Shown piece after piece: positions 16,545-24,836 of a stretch of 44,298 nt of DNA (its first letter is position 1; each line of letters starts with the position of its first letter). The notes under the pieces were generated by a model. The model was not told the origin of the DNA. It saw only the letters and a list, made by a program, of their open reading frames with translations, and searched no databases. Source of the DNA: an uncultured Clostridia bacterium (lineage in GTDB: Bacteria > Bacillota > Clostridia > Lachnospirales > CAG-274). The stretch covers positions 1-44,298 of the forward strand of contig CANQBJ010000013.1 of NCBI GenBank assembly GCA_947589665.1. The letters run 5' to 3'. The position numbers were made by a program, and so were the translations under genes.

Positions 16545-16576
16545 TTCTTGTGTCGGAGCTACGCCCGACACAAGAA
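16545..16576 (-). promoter_or_regulatory. Perfect 12-bp hairpin at the 5' end of the tRNA precursor
   Basis: Positions 16545-16556 pair perfectly with 16565-16576 around an 8-base loop. The predicted transcription start (about 16572) falls inside the first arm, so at least 8 bp of stem would cap the precursor. It could also act as a T-less terminator for the lipoprotein gene upstream. Confidence 0.6.
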
Positions 16577-16578
16577 AT

Positions 16579-16607
16579 ATCTTACCACTAATTTTGTAGT
16601 TTGTCAA
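16579..16607 (-). promoter_or_regulatory. Strong sigma-A promoter of the tRNA-Lys operon
   Basis: Minus-strand TTGACA (16607-16602), a 17-base spacer and TAAGAT (16584-16579): 11 of 12 consensus positions. It lies 38 bases upstream of the first tRNA and downstream of the lipoprotein stop codon. Confidence 0.8.
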
Positions 16608-16635
16608 CTATTTTTTATTTATTTCGCAATAAAAT

Positions 16636-17586
16636 TTACTGAGCGGCTGTAGTATCCGCAGGCTGTTCTTCCGCCGTTGCCTCTTCGGTATCCGTTGCCC
16701 CATCAGCGCCTGACTCTGTTGTCTGCTCTGCTGCCATTCTCTCCTGAAGAAGCTGAGTATATTCATCAGTAGTCATATAGCTGTCTGTGTCTGTAACGGC
16801 ATCTACCTTTGTCTTTCCTCTGTTTGTGCAGTCTACACTGGTTATATATTTGTAGGGCTGAGCGCCGCTGTCATTTGCGTAGCTTGCGTCCAGTACATAT
16901 ATATAATTCATAAGAGTACCGTCCTCGGCAACCTTTGCGTAGAGGTTGGAATAGTTTACTGTCATGGATTCACCGTCTGCTATACCCTGACCGCTTGCCT
17001 CCAGATTTGTTTTCATCTGGTTTTCAAGAGCTACAGGGTTATATGACATATAGTATTCCTTAACACCGTTCTTACCCTCTATGCAGGCGCTCTTATCTAT
17101 ACAGTCGGGGAATACGCTTAAGGAATATGTGTTTACAACTGACATAAAGTCCTCAAAGGTCATTTCCTCGCCTATCTTGTCACCGTCATTTGTTGTAAAG
17201 TAAAGCTTTTTACCATCGTAGTAAGCAGTTATCTTGCTTTCCTCGTCGTTATATTTGTTGTCCATAACGGAGCTACCTGTACTTGTATCTCCGTCCTTGA
17301 CTATCTTTACCTCTGTTTTGTAATCAGTGTTTTCAGCAGATTCGCCTTCTCCCAGCGTAACTTTATTTTCAGCCGAAATAGTAACATTATCAGCGCTGTT
17401 CACACTATCCATAGCCGTACCGAAAACAGTGTTGAAGTCATCGCCATTGATAAGAGCTTCCTCTGATATGCCGTCAAAAAGCGCAGCATTGTCGATTTCT
17501 TCAATTTTCTTGGTATTGTTACCGGAACATCCCACCATACTAAGCGCAAGCAAAATGCTTGCAAAAGCAACAATTTTCTTTTTCAT
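16636..17586 (-). CDS. Secreted lipoprotein of unknown function
   Basis: 316 residues. The signal peptide ends in the lipobox SMVGC, with the lipidated Cys at residue 20. The body resembles outer-leaflet lipoproteins with a LolA-like fold (DUF6612-type), but I cannot assign it firmly. The last 35 or so residues are Thr/Ala/Glu-rich and low complexity. The second ATG (17586) is preferred because AAAGGAGA lies six bases upstream of it; the ATG at 17592 overlaps the recN stop. It is the last protein gene of the asp23-recN run, at a place where spoIVB and spo0A lie in many Clostridia and bacilli. Its function is not known. Confidence 0.75.
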   Translation of the reverse strand: MKKKIVAFASILLALSMVGCSGNNTKKIEEIDNAALFDGISEEALINGDDFNTVFGTAMDSVNSADNVTISAENKVTLGEGESAENTDYKTEVKIVKDGDTSTGSSVMDNKYNDEESKITAYYDGKKLYFTTNDGDKIGEEMTFEDFMSVVNTYSLSVFPDCIDKSACIEGKNGVKEYYMSYNPVALENQMKTNLEASGQGIADGESMTVNYSNLYAKVAEDGTLMNYIYVLDASYANDSGAQPYKYITSVDCTNRGKTKVDAVTDTDSYMTTDEYTQLLQERMAAEQTTESGADGATDTEEATAEEQPADTTAAQ

Positions 17587-17588
17587 AA

Positions 17589-19274
17589 TCATTCTCCTTT
17601 TAGCCTGTCAGCCATTATTTTCATTTCCCGTGCAGCATCTATTGTTGCTCCGGTTATTTCCGCTCCGCCAATAAGCCTTGCTAATTCATTATACACCTTA
17701 TCGCCGGATAATTCAACAATATTTGTAACAGTTGACGAATCGATGTCACTTTTTTCTATAAGATAGTTATTATCTGCCATAGCCGCTATCTGCGGAAGAT
17801 GTGTTATACATATTATCTGATGATTTTTAGCTACGCGGCACATCTTTTCAGCTACCTTCTGGGCAGTTCTTCCGCTTATGCCCGCATCGATCTCATCAAA
17901 TATAAACGTATCTATATTATCCACATCGGCAAGTACTGTCTTAAGAGCAAGCATTACCCTGCTCATTTCACCGCCTGACGCTATTTTGCTCAGAGGCTTC
18001 ATATTCTCGCCCTTGTTGGCAGATATCATAAACTCCACTGTATCGCTGCCCTTTTCGTCAAAGCCCTCCTTTGGAGATACCACAATGTCGAAACGGGCAT
18101 TTTCCATACTCAGTTCTTTTAATATCTCCTCGATTTTAGCGCCTATATCCTTGGCGGCTGCTGTTCTTATAGCTGTGATATTGCTGCATATCTCTCTTAT
18201 CTCTTTTTCGATTTTCTTCTTTTTCTCCCTGTATTCAAGAGCAAGAGCCTCGCTGTTTTCAATATCGTCCAGCTTTTGGCTTATCTTGTCAAGATATGAA
18301 TTTACAGCCTCGATCGTGCTGCCGTATTTTTTCTTAAGCTCGTATATTACCTGAAGCCTTTCCTCTATTTCGTCTAGCTCGGAGGGATCGTACTCCATGC
18401 TCTCCTCATAGCTGCGTATACTCTTTATAGTGTCTTCAAGTATGGAATAGCAGTCGTTAAGCGCCTCAAGGGTCTCGGAGCGGCTTTCGTCTATAGCAGC
18501 TATACTTTCAAACTCGCTTACCGCCACTCCCAGATTGTCCAAAGCGGCATAGTCGCCTCTGCTAAGCACCTCCAGGCAATGAGCCGTGCTTATCTTAAGC
18601 TTTTCGCTGCTCAGAAGTATATTTTTTCTCTCGCTGAGCTCCCTGTCCTCGCCCTCTGTAAGATGGGCAGTCTCTATTTCGTTTATCTGATACCTGTACA
18701 GGTCTGCCTTATCCTGTATGTCCTTGTCGTTCAGGTCAATTTCCTTAAGTCTTCTGCTTATGTCTTTATATTCTGTATACAACTTCGAAAGCCTGTCCAT
18801 AGGCTCACTTAAACTGTCTGAACAAAGCTTATCCAGCATCACTATATGACTTCCGGGATTCAGAAGTGACTGATGATCGTGCTGCCCGTGTATATCCACA
18901 AGATATGAGGATATCTCCCTCAGCATACCTACCGTGGCAGTACTGCCGTTTATTCGGCAGGAGGACTTGCCGCCTGTATTAAAGCTGCGCTTTATGAGTA
19001 TGTAATTGTCATCGTCAACATTTACATCGCATTCCCTGAGCCTTGCCTTAAGCTCATCGCTGTCCACATATACAAGAGCAGACACCTCTGTACTTTCGCA
19101 GCCTGACTTTATAATATCCTTGTCAGCCTTTCCGCCCAGCACAAAATTAAGAGAGCCTATTATTATAGACTTTCCCGCGCCCGTTTCACCGCTGAGTACA
19201 TTAAGTCCGCTGCCAAAATCGACCTCAAGCTCATCTATTAAAGCAAAATTTTTAACACAAAGCCTGTCCAACAT
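17589..19274 (-). CDS. recN: DNA repair protein RecN
   Basis: 561 residues of an SMC-like ATPase. It has the Walker A GETGAGKS near residue 30, a central coiled coil (about 160-360), the ABC signature ASGGEMSR and the Walker B region FIFDEIDAGISG. RecN helps gather and repair double-strand breaks. The start at ATG 19274 (MLDRLCVKNFALIDEL) is chosen because AGGTG precedes it and it matches the usual N-terminus; a GTG at 19283 is an alternative. It follows argR directly, the classic Firmicute order. Confidence 0.95.
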   Translation of the reverse strand: MLDRLCVKNFALIDELEVDFGSGLNVLSGETGAGKSIIIGSLNFVLGGKADKDIIKSGCESTEVSALVYVDSDELKARLRECDVNVDDDNYILIKRSFNTGGKSSCRINGSTATVGMLREISSYLVDIHGQHDHQSLLNPGSHIVMLDKLCSDSLSEPMDRLSKLYTEYKDISRRLKEIDLNDKDIQDKADLYRYQINEIETAHLTEGEDRELSERKNILLSSEKLKISTAHCLEVLSRGDYAALDNLGVAVSEFESIAAIDESRSETLEALNDCYSILEDTIKSIRSYEESMEYDPSELDEIEERLQVIYELKKKYGSTIEAVNSYLDKISQKLDDIENSEALALEYREKKKKIEKEIREICSNITAIRTAAAKDIGAKIEEILKELSMENARFDIVVSPKEGFDEKGSDTVEFMISANKGENMKPLSKIASGGEMSRVMLALKTVLADVDNIDTFIFDEIDAGISGRTAQKVAEKMCRVAKNHQIICITHLPQIAAMADNNYLIEKSDIDSSTVTNIVELSGDKVYNELARLIGGAEITGATIDAAREMKIMADRLKGE

Positions 19275-19283
19275 GATATGCAC

Positions 19284-19733
19284 CTAGTTTCTGCTGTTTC
19301 TGAGCTTTTCTATAAGCTCTGTTGCCTTCTGTTCGGATCTTACAACACAGAATATAGTATCGTCGCCTGCTATACAGCCCATTATCTCACTGTTGTCCAT
19401 ACTGTCAAGAGCAGCCGCCACAGCCATAGCCATACCCGTAAGCGTTTTTATAACTATTATATTGCCTGCATAGTCTAAAGAAACAACGCCTTCCTTGAAA
19501 ACTCTGGCAAATTTCTCCGTAACAATGCTCTGCTCACCTGCAACGGCAATATATTTCTGCCTGCCGTTTTCAATAGGTACCTTTGAAAGCTTAAGCTCTC
19601 TTATATCTCTTGAAACGGTTGCCTGAGTCACGTTAAAGCCCTGCTCTACAAGAAGGTCTGCAAGCATTTCCTGTGTTTCTACCTCGTATTCTCTTATTAA
19701 TTCAAGTATCTTGGATTGTCTTTTGATCTTCAT
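19284..19733 (-). CDS. argR: Arginine repressor ArgR/AhrC
   Basis: 149 residues of normal length. The N-terminal winged helix-turn-helix contains FNVTQATVSRDIRELKL. The C-terminal hexamerisation and arginine-binding domain contains the GCIAGDDTIF region. It represses arginine synthesis and activates catabolism when arginine is bound. No arg genes lie in this window; linkage to recN is a conserved arrangement. Confidence 0.95.
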   Translation of the reverse strand: MKIKRQSKILELIREYEVETQEMLADLLVEQGFNVTQATVSRDIRELKLSKVPIENGRQKYIAVAGEQSIVTEKFARVFKEGVVSLDYAGNIIVIKTLTGMAMAVAAALDSMDNSEIMGCIAGDDTIFCVVRSEQKATELIEKLRNSRN

Positions 19734-19745
19734 GTCTTCACTCCG

Positions 19746-20603
19746 TTACGCTCTTACCTCCACCATTTTTCGCCTTAATATATCATAGAAGCTGGTATCG
19801 GTAGTTTTTATTATGCCCGTATGGTATTTTGATTTCTTTATTTTTATTACGTCATCGTTTTTAAGCTGTATGCTCTGTTTTCCGTCAAGAGTCATCTGCA
19901 TATTGTTATAGCTGCTCTCTATCCTTATTCTCACCACGTCGCTGCCTGATACCACAATAGGTCTGGCATACAGCGCATGGGGACATATATGCGTTATTGT
20001 CATAAGCTCTGTAAGAGGATTCAGTATAGGTCCTCCCGCAGAGAGATTATAGGCTGTAGAGCCTGTGGGCGTAGATACTATAATACCGTCTGCGCGGAAG
20101 GTATCTATGTACTGGTCATTTACCTCTATGCCTATTGAAATAAGTCTTGTAAAGCCGGAACTGTTTATACATACCTCGTTAAGGGCAATGCTCCTGTCCT
20201 GTACCAAACCGTTTCTCTCGACAGCGGCATCTATCATCATTCTTTCCTCAATCTTATAGTTCCCGCTGAGTACGGATTCTATAGCTGCTTCGGCATCATT
20301 TTTTTCCACATCTGCCAGATAGCCCAGAGTGCCAAAATTGATACCCAGTATGGGAGTATTGTACATAGCCGTCTTTCTCGCTACTCTGAGTATGGTACCG
20401 TCACCGCCCAGCACAACTACGAAATCGGACTGCTCATAAATCTCCTCTACGTCCGACAGCGCTGTTCCTATACCTGTGCGCCTTACGGCTCCCTCTGTAA
20501 GAAGAGCCTCGCAGCCCTTTTCCGTCACAAATTTTACAAGACCTGTAGTCGCCTCAAAATTAGGGTCCTTATCTGTATTTGTTATAAATCCTACCTTTTG
20601 CAT
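19746..20603 (-). CDS. nadK: NAD kinase
   Basis: 285 residues. It phosphorylates NAD to NADP using ATP or polyphosphate. The family motif GGDGTILR lies near residue 68, the substrate-binding region GTLGYLAD near 95, and the conserved SAGGPILNPLTELMTITHIC stretch near 185. Spacing is 12 bases from both tlyA and argR, indicating an operon. Confidence 0.95.
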   Translation of the reverse strand: MQKVGFITNTDKDPNFEATTGLVKFVTEKGCEALLTEGAVRRTGIGTALSDVEEIYEQSDFVVVLGGDGTILRVARKTAMYNTPILGINFGTLGYLADVEKNDAEAAIESVLSGNYKIEERMMIDAAVERNGLVQDRSIALNEVCINSSGFTRLISIGIEVNDQYIDTFRADGIIVSTPTGSTAYNLSAGGPILNPLTELMTITHICPHALYARPIVVSGSDVVRIRIESSYNNMQMTLDGKQSIQLKNDDVIKIKKSKYHTGIIKTTDTSFYDILRRKMVEVRA

Positions 20604-20615
20604 AGTATCATCCTC

Positions 20616-21386
20616 TTAAAGAATATCAAAGGCTCTTTGTACAGTACCTTCGATATCCGTTATTTTCTTATTGTCCGAAAGCAAAAGTATATATTCTATA
20701 TTGCCGTCGCCGCCCTTTATAGGCGAAAAATCCATTGCCTCTGCATAAAGGCCTTCCGCCTCTGCGTATGATATGACATTCCTTATGACCCTTTTATGTA
20801 CGGAAGGGTCTCTGACTATGCCCTTTTTGTTAAGAGCCTCCCTGCCTGCCTCAAACTGAGGCTTTACAAGGACGACTGCCTTTCCATCGGGCTTTAAAAG
20901 TCGCCTTATATGGGAAAGAATGAGCCTGAGAGATATAAAGGAAACATCACAGCCTATAAAGTCTGCCTTTTCTATATCCGCATTTCTTATATCCGTATTT
21001 TCAAGGGATATGACTCTTTTGTCATTTTTAAGCTTTTCATCAAGCTGAGCCGATCCCACATCTATACTGTACACCTTTGCGGCGCCCCTTTGGAGCATAC
21101 AGTCTGTAAAGCCCCCTGTAGACGCGCCTATATCGATACACAGCCTGTCCTCAAGTGATATGCCGAAAACGTCACAGGCCTTTTCCAGCTTAAGTCCGCC
21201 TCGTCCCACATATCTGAGTACTGGGCTGTCCTTTATTTCAATATTGCTGCCGTCTGTCCTGAAGGACGGCTTTGTGACTATACTTCCGTTTATACTTACA
21301 CAGCCCGAGGATATAAGCTCCTGTGCCTTTTGCCTCGATATATTCATTTTATCCTTGACATACATATCCAGTCTTACAGGACACAT
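20616..21386 (-). CDS. tlyA: TlyA-family rRNA methyltransferase
   Basis: 256 residues. An N-terminal S4 RNA-binding domain (about 1-60; RLDMYVKDKMNISRQKAQEL) precedes an FtsJ-like SAM-dependent methyltransferase with DIGASTGGFTDC and KPQFEAGREAL. TlyA proteins 2'-O-methylate cytidines in 16S and sometimes 23S rRNA; activity in Firmicutes is inferred. The ATG overlaps the dxs stop codon by one base. The name hemolysin A is historical. Confidence 0.92.
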   Translation of the reverse strand: MCPVRLDMYVKDKMNISRQKAQELISSGCVSINGSIVTKPSFRTDGSNIEIKDSPVLRYVGRGGLKLEKACDVFGISLEDRLCIDIGASTGGFTDCMLQRGAAKVYSIDVGSAQLDEKLKNDKRVISLENTDIRNADIEKADFIGCDVSFISLRLILSHIRRLLKPDGKAVVLVKPQFEAGREALNKKGIVRDPSVHKRVIRNVISYAEAEGLYAEAMDFSPIKGGDGNIEYILLLSDNKKITDIEGTVQRAFDIL

Positions 21387-23251
21387 TACTCTTCTCCCAT
21401 TATTTCAATTATTCTCTTATATATCTTGTTGGCAGACATACCATATCTGTCCAAAAGCAGTTCTCTGCTGCCATGCTCCACATAGGTGTCGGGGAAAGCA
21501 AAGTTGTGTATATGGACATTGCCTATGGAGTTTTCAGCCATTCTCTGAGAAAGCAGACAGCCAAAGCCTGCCGAATATATATTGTCCTCCAGTGTAAATA
21601 CATATTTATACTTGGAAAGTCCATAGAGCATATCTTCATCTATGGGAGATGCAAAGCGGGCATTTATAAGGGTGGGATTGCAGCCCTTTGTCATAAGATA
21701 GGCATACACGTCTGCCGCCACATCCATCATGGCTCCGTAGCTGACAAGAGCAATTTCTTCACCGGAATATATATTTTCGCTTTTTCCGTACTCTATGGGG
21801 TTGTTTACGGAATACATAATATTAGATGCCGTGCCTCTGGGATACCTTATAGCCACGGGTCCGTTGTGTTCTACGGCAAACTCCAGCATTTTTTTAAGCT
21901 CTTCGCCGTTCTTCGGCGCCATTACGGTAAGATTAGGGATATGGGCAAGGAAAGATATATCGTATATACCCTGATGTGTCTCGCCGTCATCACCTACTAT
22001 GCCTGCCCTGTCAATGGCAAATATTACATGGAGATTCTGTATACATACATCGTGGAGTATCTGGTCATAGCTTCTTTGCAGGAATGTGGAATACACTGCA
22101 AACACAGGCACATATCCGCCCTTTGCCAGTCCTGCCGCAAAGGTAACGGCATACTCCTCGGCTATTCCTACATCAAAAAATCTCTTCGGATAAATGTTCC
22201 CGAATTCGTTTAAGCCCGTTCCCAAGGGCATTGCCGCAGTAATAGCGCATATCCTGTCATTTCTTGCCCCAAGCTCAACCAAAGTCCTGCCGAAGATATC
22301 CGAATATGTGGCAGGCTTGTCCTTAACGGACTGTATGCCCACCTTAGCGTCAAACTTGCCTACGCCGTGATACACGCTGGGCTGCTGCTCCGCAGGCTTA
22401 TAGCCCTTTCCCTTTTTTGTTATGACGTGTATGAGTACGGGCATATTGAGTTTTTTAGCCTTGTTGAAAACGTGTACAAGCCTTTTTATATCATGACCGT
22501 CTATGGGACCTACATACTTTATGCCCAGCTCCTCAAATATACTGGAGGGCATAAGCATCTGCTTAAGTCCGTCCTTTGTCTTGGACATCAGATTGTATAG
22601 GGCCTCGCCGCCTACAGGCATCTGCTTAAGCTTTTTCTGTATGCCGCTTTTTGTATTGACGTATTTCTGTGAAACGATAAGCTGATTGAGGTATGTGCTC
22701 ATAGCGCCTACGTTTTCCGAAATAGACATCTGATTGTCGTTCAATACTATCATAAGCTTTGTGTTGTCACGTCCCGCATTATTAAGGGCCTCATATGCCA
22801 TACCGCCTGTCATGGCGCCGTCGCCTATTACGGCAACTACATTATAGGTATCTCCGTTAAGGTCCCTTGCCTTTGCCAGTCCTATGGCGGCGGCAATCGA
22901 TGTGGAGCTGTGTCCCGTGTTAAAGGCATCGTAACGGCTTTCATTGGTTTTGGGAAAGCCGCTGAGACCGTCAAGCTTTCTGAGAGTCTTGAACTCCTCC
23001 TTACGTCCCGTCAGTATCTTATGGGTATAGGACTGGTGTCCTACATCCCACACTATCTTATCTCTGGGACAGGTAAGAGCATAATGCATAGCAATAGTAA
23101 GCTCTACCGTACCCAGATTAGATGCAAGATGTCCTCCTGTCTCCGAAACGGAATTTATAAGAAAAGCCCTTATCTCTGCCGCAAGAGTATCAAGCTTGTC
23201 AATACTGAGTTTTTTAATATCTTCAGGAAAATTGATCTTCTCTAAATACAT
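21386..23251 (-). CDS. dxs: 1-deoxy-D-xylulose-5-phosphate synthase
   Basis: 621 residues. It condenses pyruvate and glyceraldehyde-3-phosphate, the first step of the MEP isoprenoid pathway, using thiamine diphosphate. The ThDP motif starts GDGAMTGG near residue 142, the N-terminal VGHQSYTHKILTGR is near 71, and the transketolase pyrimidine domain carries DRAGIVGDDGETHQG. Placement with ispA is the usual Firmicute clustering of isoprenoid genes. Confidence 0.97.
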   Translation of the reverse strand: MYLEKINFPEDIKKLSIDKLDTLAAEIRAFLINSVSETGGHLASNLGTVELTIAMHYALTCPRDKIVWDVGHQSYTHKILTGRKEEFKTLRKLDGLSGFPKTNESRYDAFNTGHSSTSIAAAIGLAKARDLNGDTYNVVAVIGDGAMTGGMAYEALNNAGRDNTKLMIVLNDNQMSISENVGAMSTYLNQLIVSQKYVNTKSGIQKKLKQMPVGGEALYNLMSKTKDGLKQMLMPSSIFEELGIKYVGPIDGHDIKRLVHVFNKAKKLNMPVLIHVITKKGKGYKPAEQQPSVYHGVGKFDAKVGIQSVKDKPATYSDIFGRTLVELGARNDRICAITAAMPLGTGLNEFGNIYPKRFFDVGIAEEYAVTFAAGLAKGGYVPVFAVYSTFLQRSYDQILHDVCIQNLHVIFAIDRAGIVGDDGETHQGIYDISFLAHIPNLTVMAPKNGEELKKMLEFAVEHNGPVAIRYPRGTASNIMYSVNNPIEYGKSENIYSGEEIALVSYGAMMDVAADVYAYLMTKGCNPTLINARFASPIDEDMLYGLSKYKYVFTLEDNIYSAGFGCLLSQRMAENSIGNVHIHNFAFPDTYVEHGSRELLLDRYGMSANKIYKRIIEIMGEE

Positions 23252-23266
23252 ATTTATCCCTTCCCG

Positions 23267-23710
23267 CTAAATGAACACATAGGCAGCGGCAGCTATTACG
23301 ATACCAAGCACCGCTCCTGCCGTTACCTGTATGGGAGTATGTCCCAGAAGCTCCTTGAGCTTTTCGTCCATATTGATATTCAGCATATCTATTACCCTGT
23401 TTATGACAGCCGCCTGATAGCCTGCCGCCCTTCTGACGCCTGCTGCGTCGTACATGACAACAAAAGCAAGCACAAAGCATATGGCAAAGTACACGCTGTC
23501 AAAGCCGCATTCAAGACCTGTGCTTACTGCAAGGGAGCATACAAAGGAGCTGTGTGAGCTTGGCATACCTCCCGATGAAAGCATAAGCTCCCAGTCTATC
23601 TTTTTTGTCGTTATAAGATCGATTATTATCTTTATAAACTGAGCGACTGCCCATGAGGCTATAGATATAAGTATTATCCTGTTGTGAAGAAACTCTATTA
23701 TTATATTCAT
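23267..23710 (-). CDS. Divergent PAP2 family (DUF212, YuiD-like) membrane protein
   Basis: 147 residues with about four membrane helices. The family signature SGGMPSSHSSFVCSLA resembles the phosphatase motif of PAP2 enzymes, and the conserved YDAAGVRRAAG follows. Position between ispA and dxs suggests a possible role in polyprenyl-phosphate handling, but this is only inference from neighbours. Confidence 0.85.
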   Translation of the reverse strand: MNIIIEFLHNRIILISIASWAVAQFIKIIIDLITTKKIDWELMLSSGGMPSSHSSFVCSLAVSTGLECGFDSVYFAICFVLAFVVMYDAAGVRRAAGYQAAVINRVIDMLNINMDEKLKELLGHTPIQVTAGAVLGIVIAAAAYVFI

Positions 23711-23717
23711 AAAACAC

Positions 23718-24596
23718 CTATTTCTCCCTGCTTATAAGCATAGAGGCATATTCTCTCAGGAAGCTTCCCTTTTCTCCGAAGTTTTCTATCATTCTGACAG
23801 CGCCCTCTGAAAGAGTCCTAAAGTCCTCCTGTGCATTTTCAATACCGTGAAGTGTGACATAGGTGGACTTATTGTTTTTTTCATCGCTGAATACGGGCTT
23901 GCCCAGTATCTCTGTGGTACTTGTGACATCCAGTATATCATCCTTTATCTGAAAGGCTATGCCTATATTATAGCCTATTTTTTCAAAATCTCTTATTTCG
24001 TCCTCCGTAGCACCGCCTATAATAGCGCCTGCCACAAGAGATGCCTTTATAAGACCGCCTGTCTTGTTGTCGTGTATGAACATAAGGGTCTTGTCGTCTA
24101 TGGCAGTACCCTCAGACTCCACATCAACTACCTGACCTACAAGCATTCCGCAGCTTCCGCAAAGCTGTGCTATTACCTTTGCGGCATCGGCATATTTCAT
24201 ATCCTTTTTACTGCATATGACATCCAGCATTATCTCAAAGGCATAGGTCAGCAGCCCGTCCCCTGCCAGTACGGCAATAGCCTCGTCAAATGCCTTGTGG
24301 CAAGTGGGCTTGCCTCTTCTGAAATCATCGTTATCCATAGCAGGCAGATCGTCGTGTATAAGTGAATATGTGTGTATCATCTCCATGGCGCAGGCAAAGG
24401 GAAGAGCGTTTTCCATTCTGCCTCCTACCGTCTCACAGGCTGAAAGCATAAGCACAGGGCGAAGTCTTTTGCCTCCTGCAAAAACACTGTAGCTCATAGC
24501 CTCATAAAGCTTTTCGGGATATCTGGGCTTAAGATATTCCTTAAGCGCATTATTTACCATTTCTATCTTATTGTTAAGGCTTTCCTTGAAGTCCAT
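23718..24596 (-). CDS. ispA: Farnesyl/geranyl diphosphate synthase
   Basis: 292 residues, all-alpha prenyltransferase. The first aspartate-rich motif DDLPAMDND (near 80) and the second DDILD (near 219) bind Mg-diphosphate. It condenses IPP with DMAPP/GPP to supply undecaprenyl-phosphate and quinone precursors. The residues just before the first motif (SLIH) fit short-chain (C15) synthases. One base separates its start from xseB. Confidence 0.95.
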   Translation of the reverse strand: MDFKESLNNKIEMVNNALKEYLKPRYPEKLYEAMSYSVFAGGKRLRPVLMLSACETVGGRMENALPFACAMEMIHTYSLIHDDLPAMDNDDFRRGKPTCHKAFDEAIAVLAGDGLLTYAFEIMLDVICSKKDMKYADAAKVIAQLCGSCGMLVGQVVDVESEGTAIDDKTLMFIHDNKTGGLIKASLVAGAIIGGATEDEIRDFEKIGYNIGIAFQIKDDILDVTSTTEILGKPVFSDEKNNKSTYVTLHGIENAQEDFRTLSEGAVRMIENFGEKGSFLREYASMLISREK

Positions 24597-24597
24597 A

Positions 24598-24834
24598 TTA
24601 TTCCCCCTCTAAGTCAAAGGCTCTCTTGCTAAAGGTACCGTCTGCATTTATTTTAAGCTGTGATACCTGCTGTTCCGCCTTATTAAGCTTTTCCGCACAG
24701 TATACCGAAAGCTCTACACCCTCTTTATACAGCTTTACGGATTCCTCAAGTCCTGTGCTTTCATTTTCCATTGCCTCGGCAATTTCCTCAAGCCTTTTCA
24801 GGCTTTCTTCAAAATTCTTTTTCTTAACTGCCAT
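24598..24834 (-). CDS. xseB: Exodeoxyribonuclease VII small subunit
   Basis: 78 residues of the XseB coiled-coil family (NFEESLKRLEEIAEAMENES). It associates with XseA to degrade single-stranded DNA. The second ATG (24834) is preferred because AAGGTG lies about seven bases upstream; ATG 24840 overlaps the xseA end. Confidence 0.93.
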   Translation of the reverse strand: MAVKKKNFEESLKRLEEIAEAMENESTGLEESVKLYKEGVELSVYCAEKLNKAEQQVSQLKINADGTFSKRAFDLEGE

Positions 24835-24836
24835 GA

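Noticed and set aside
21473..22213. 246-codon open frame antisense to dxs
   Set aside because: It mirrors a highly conserved gene and has no family resemblance; a by-product of codon bias.
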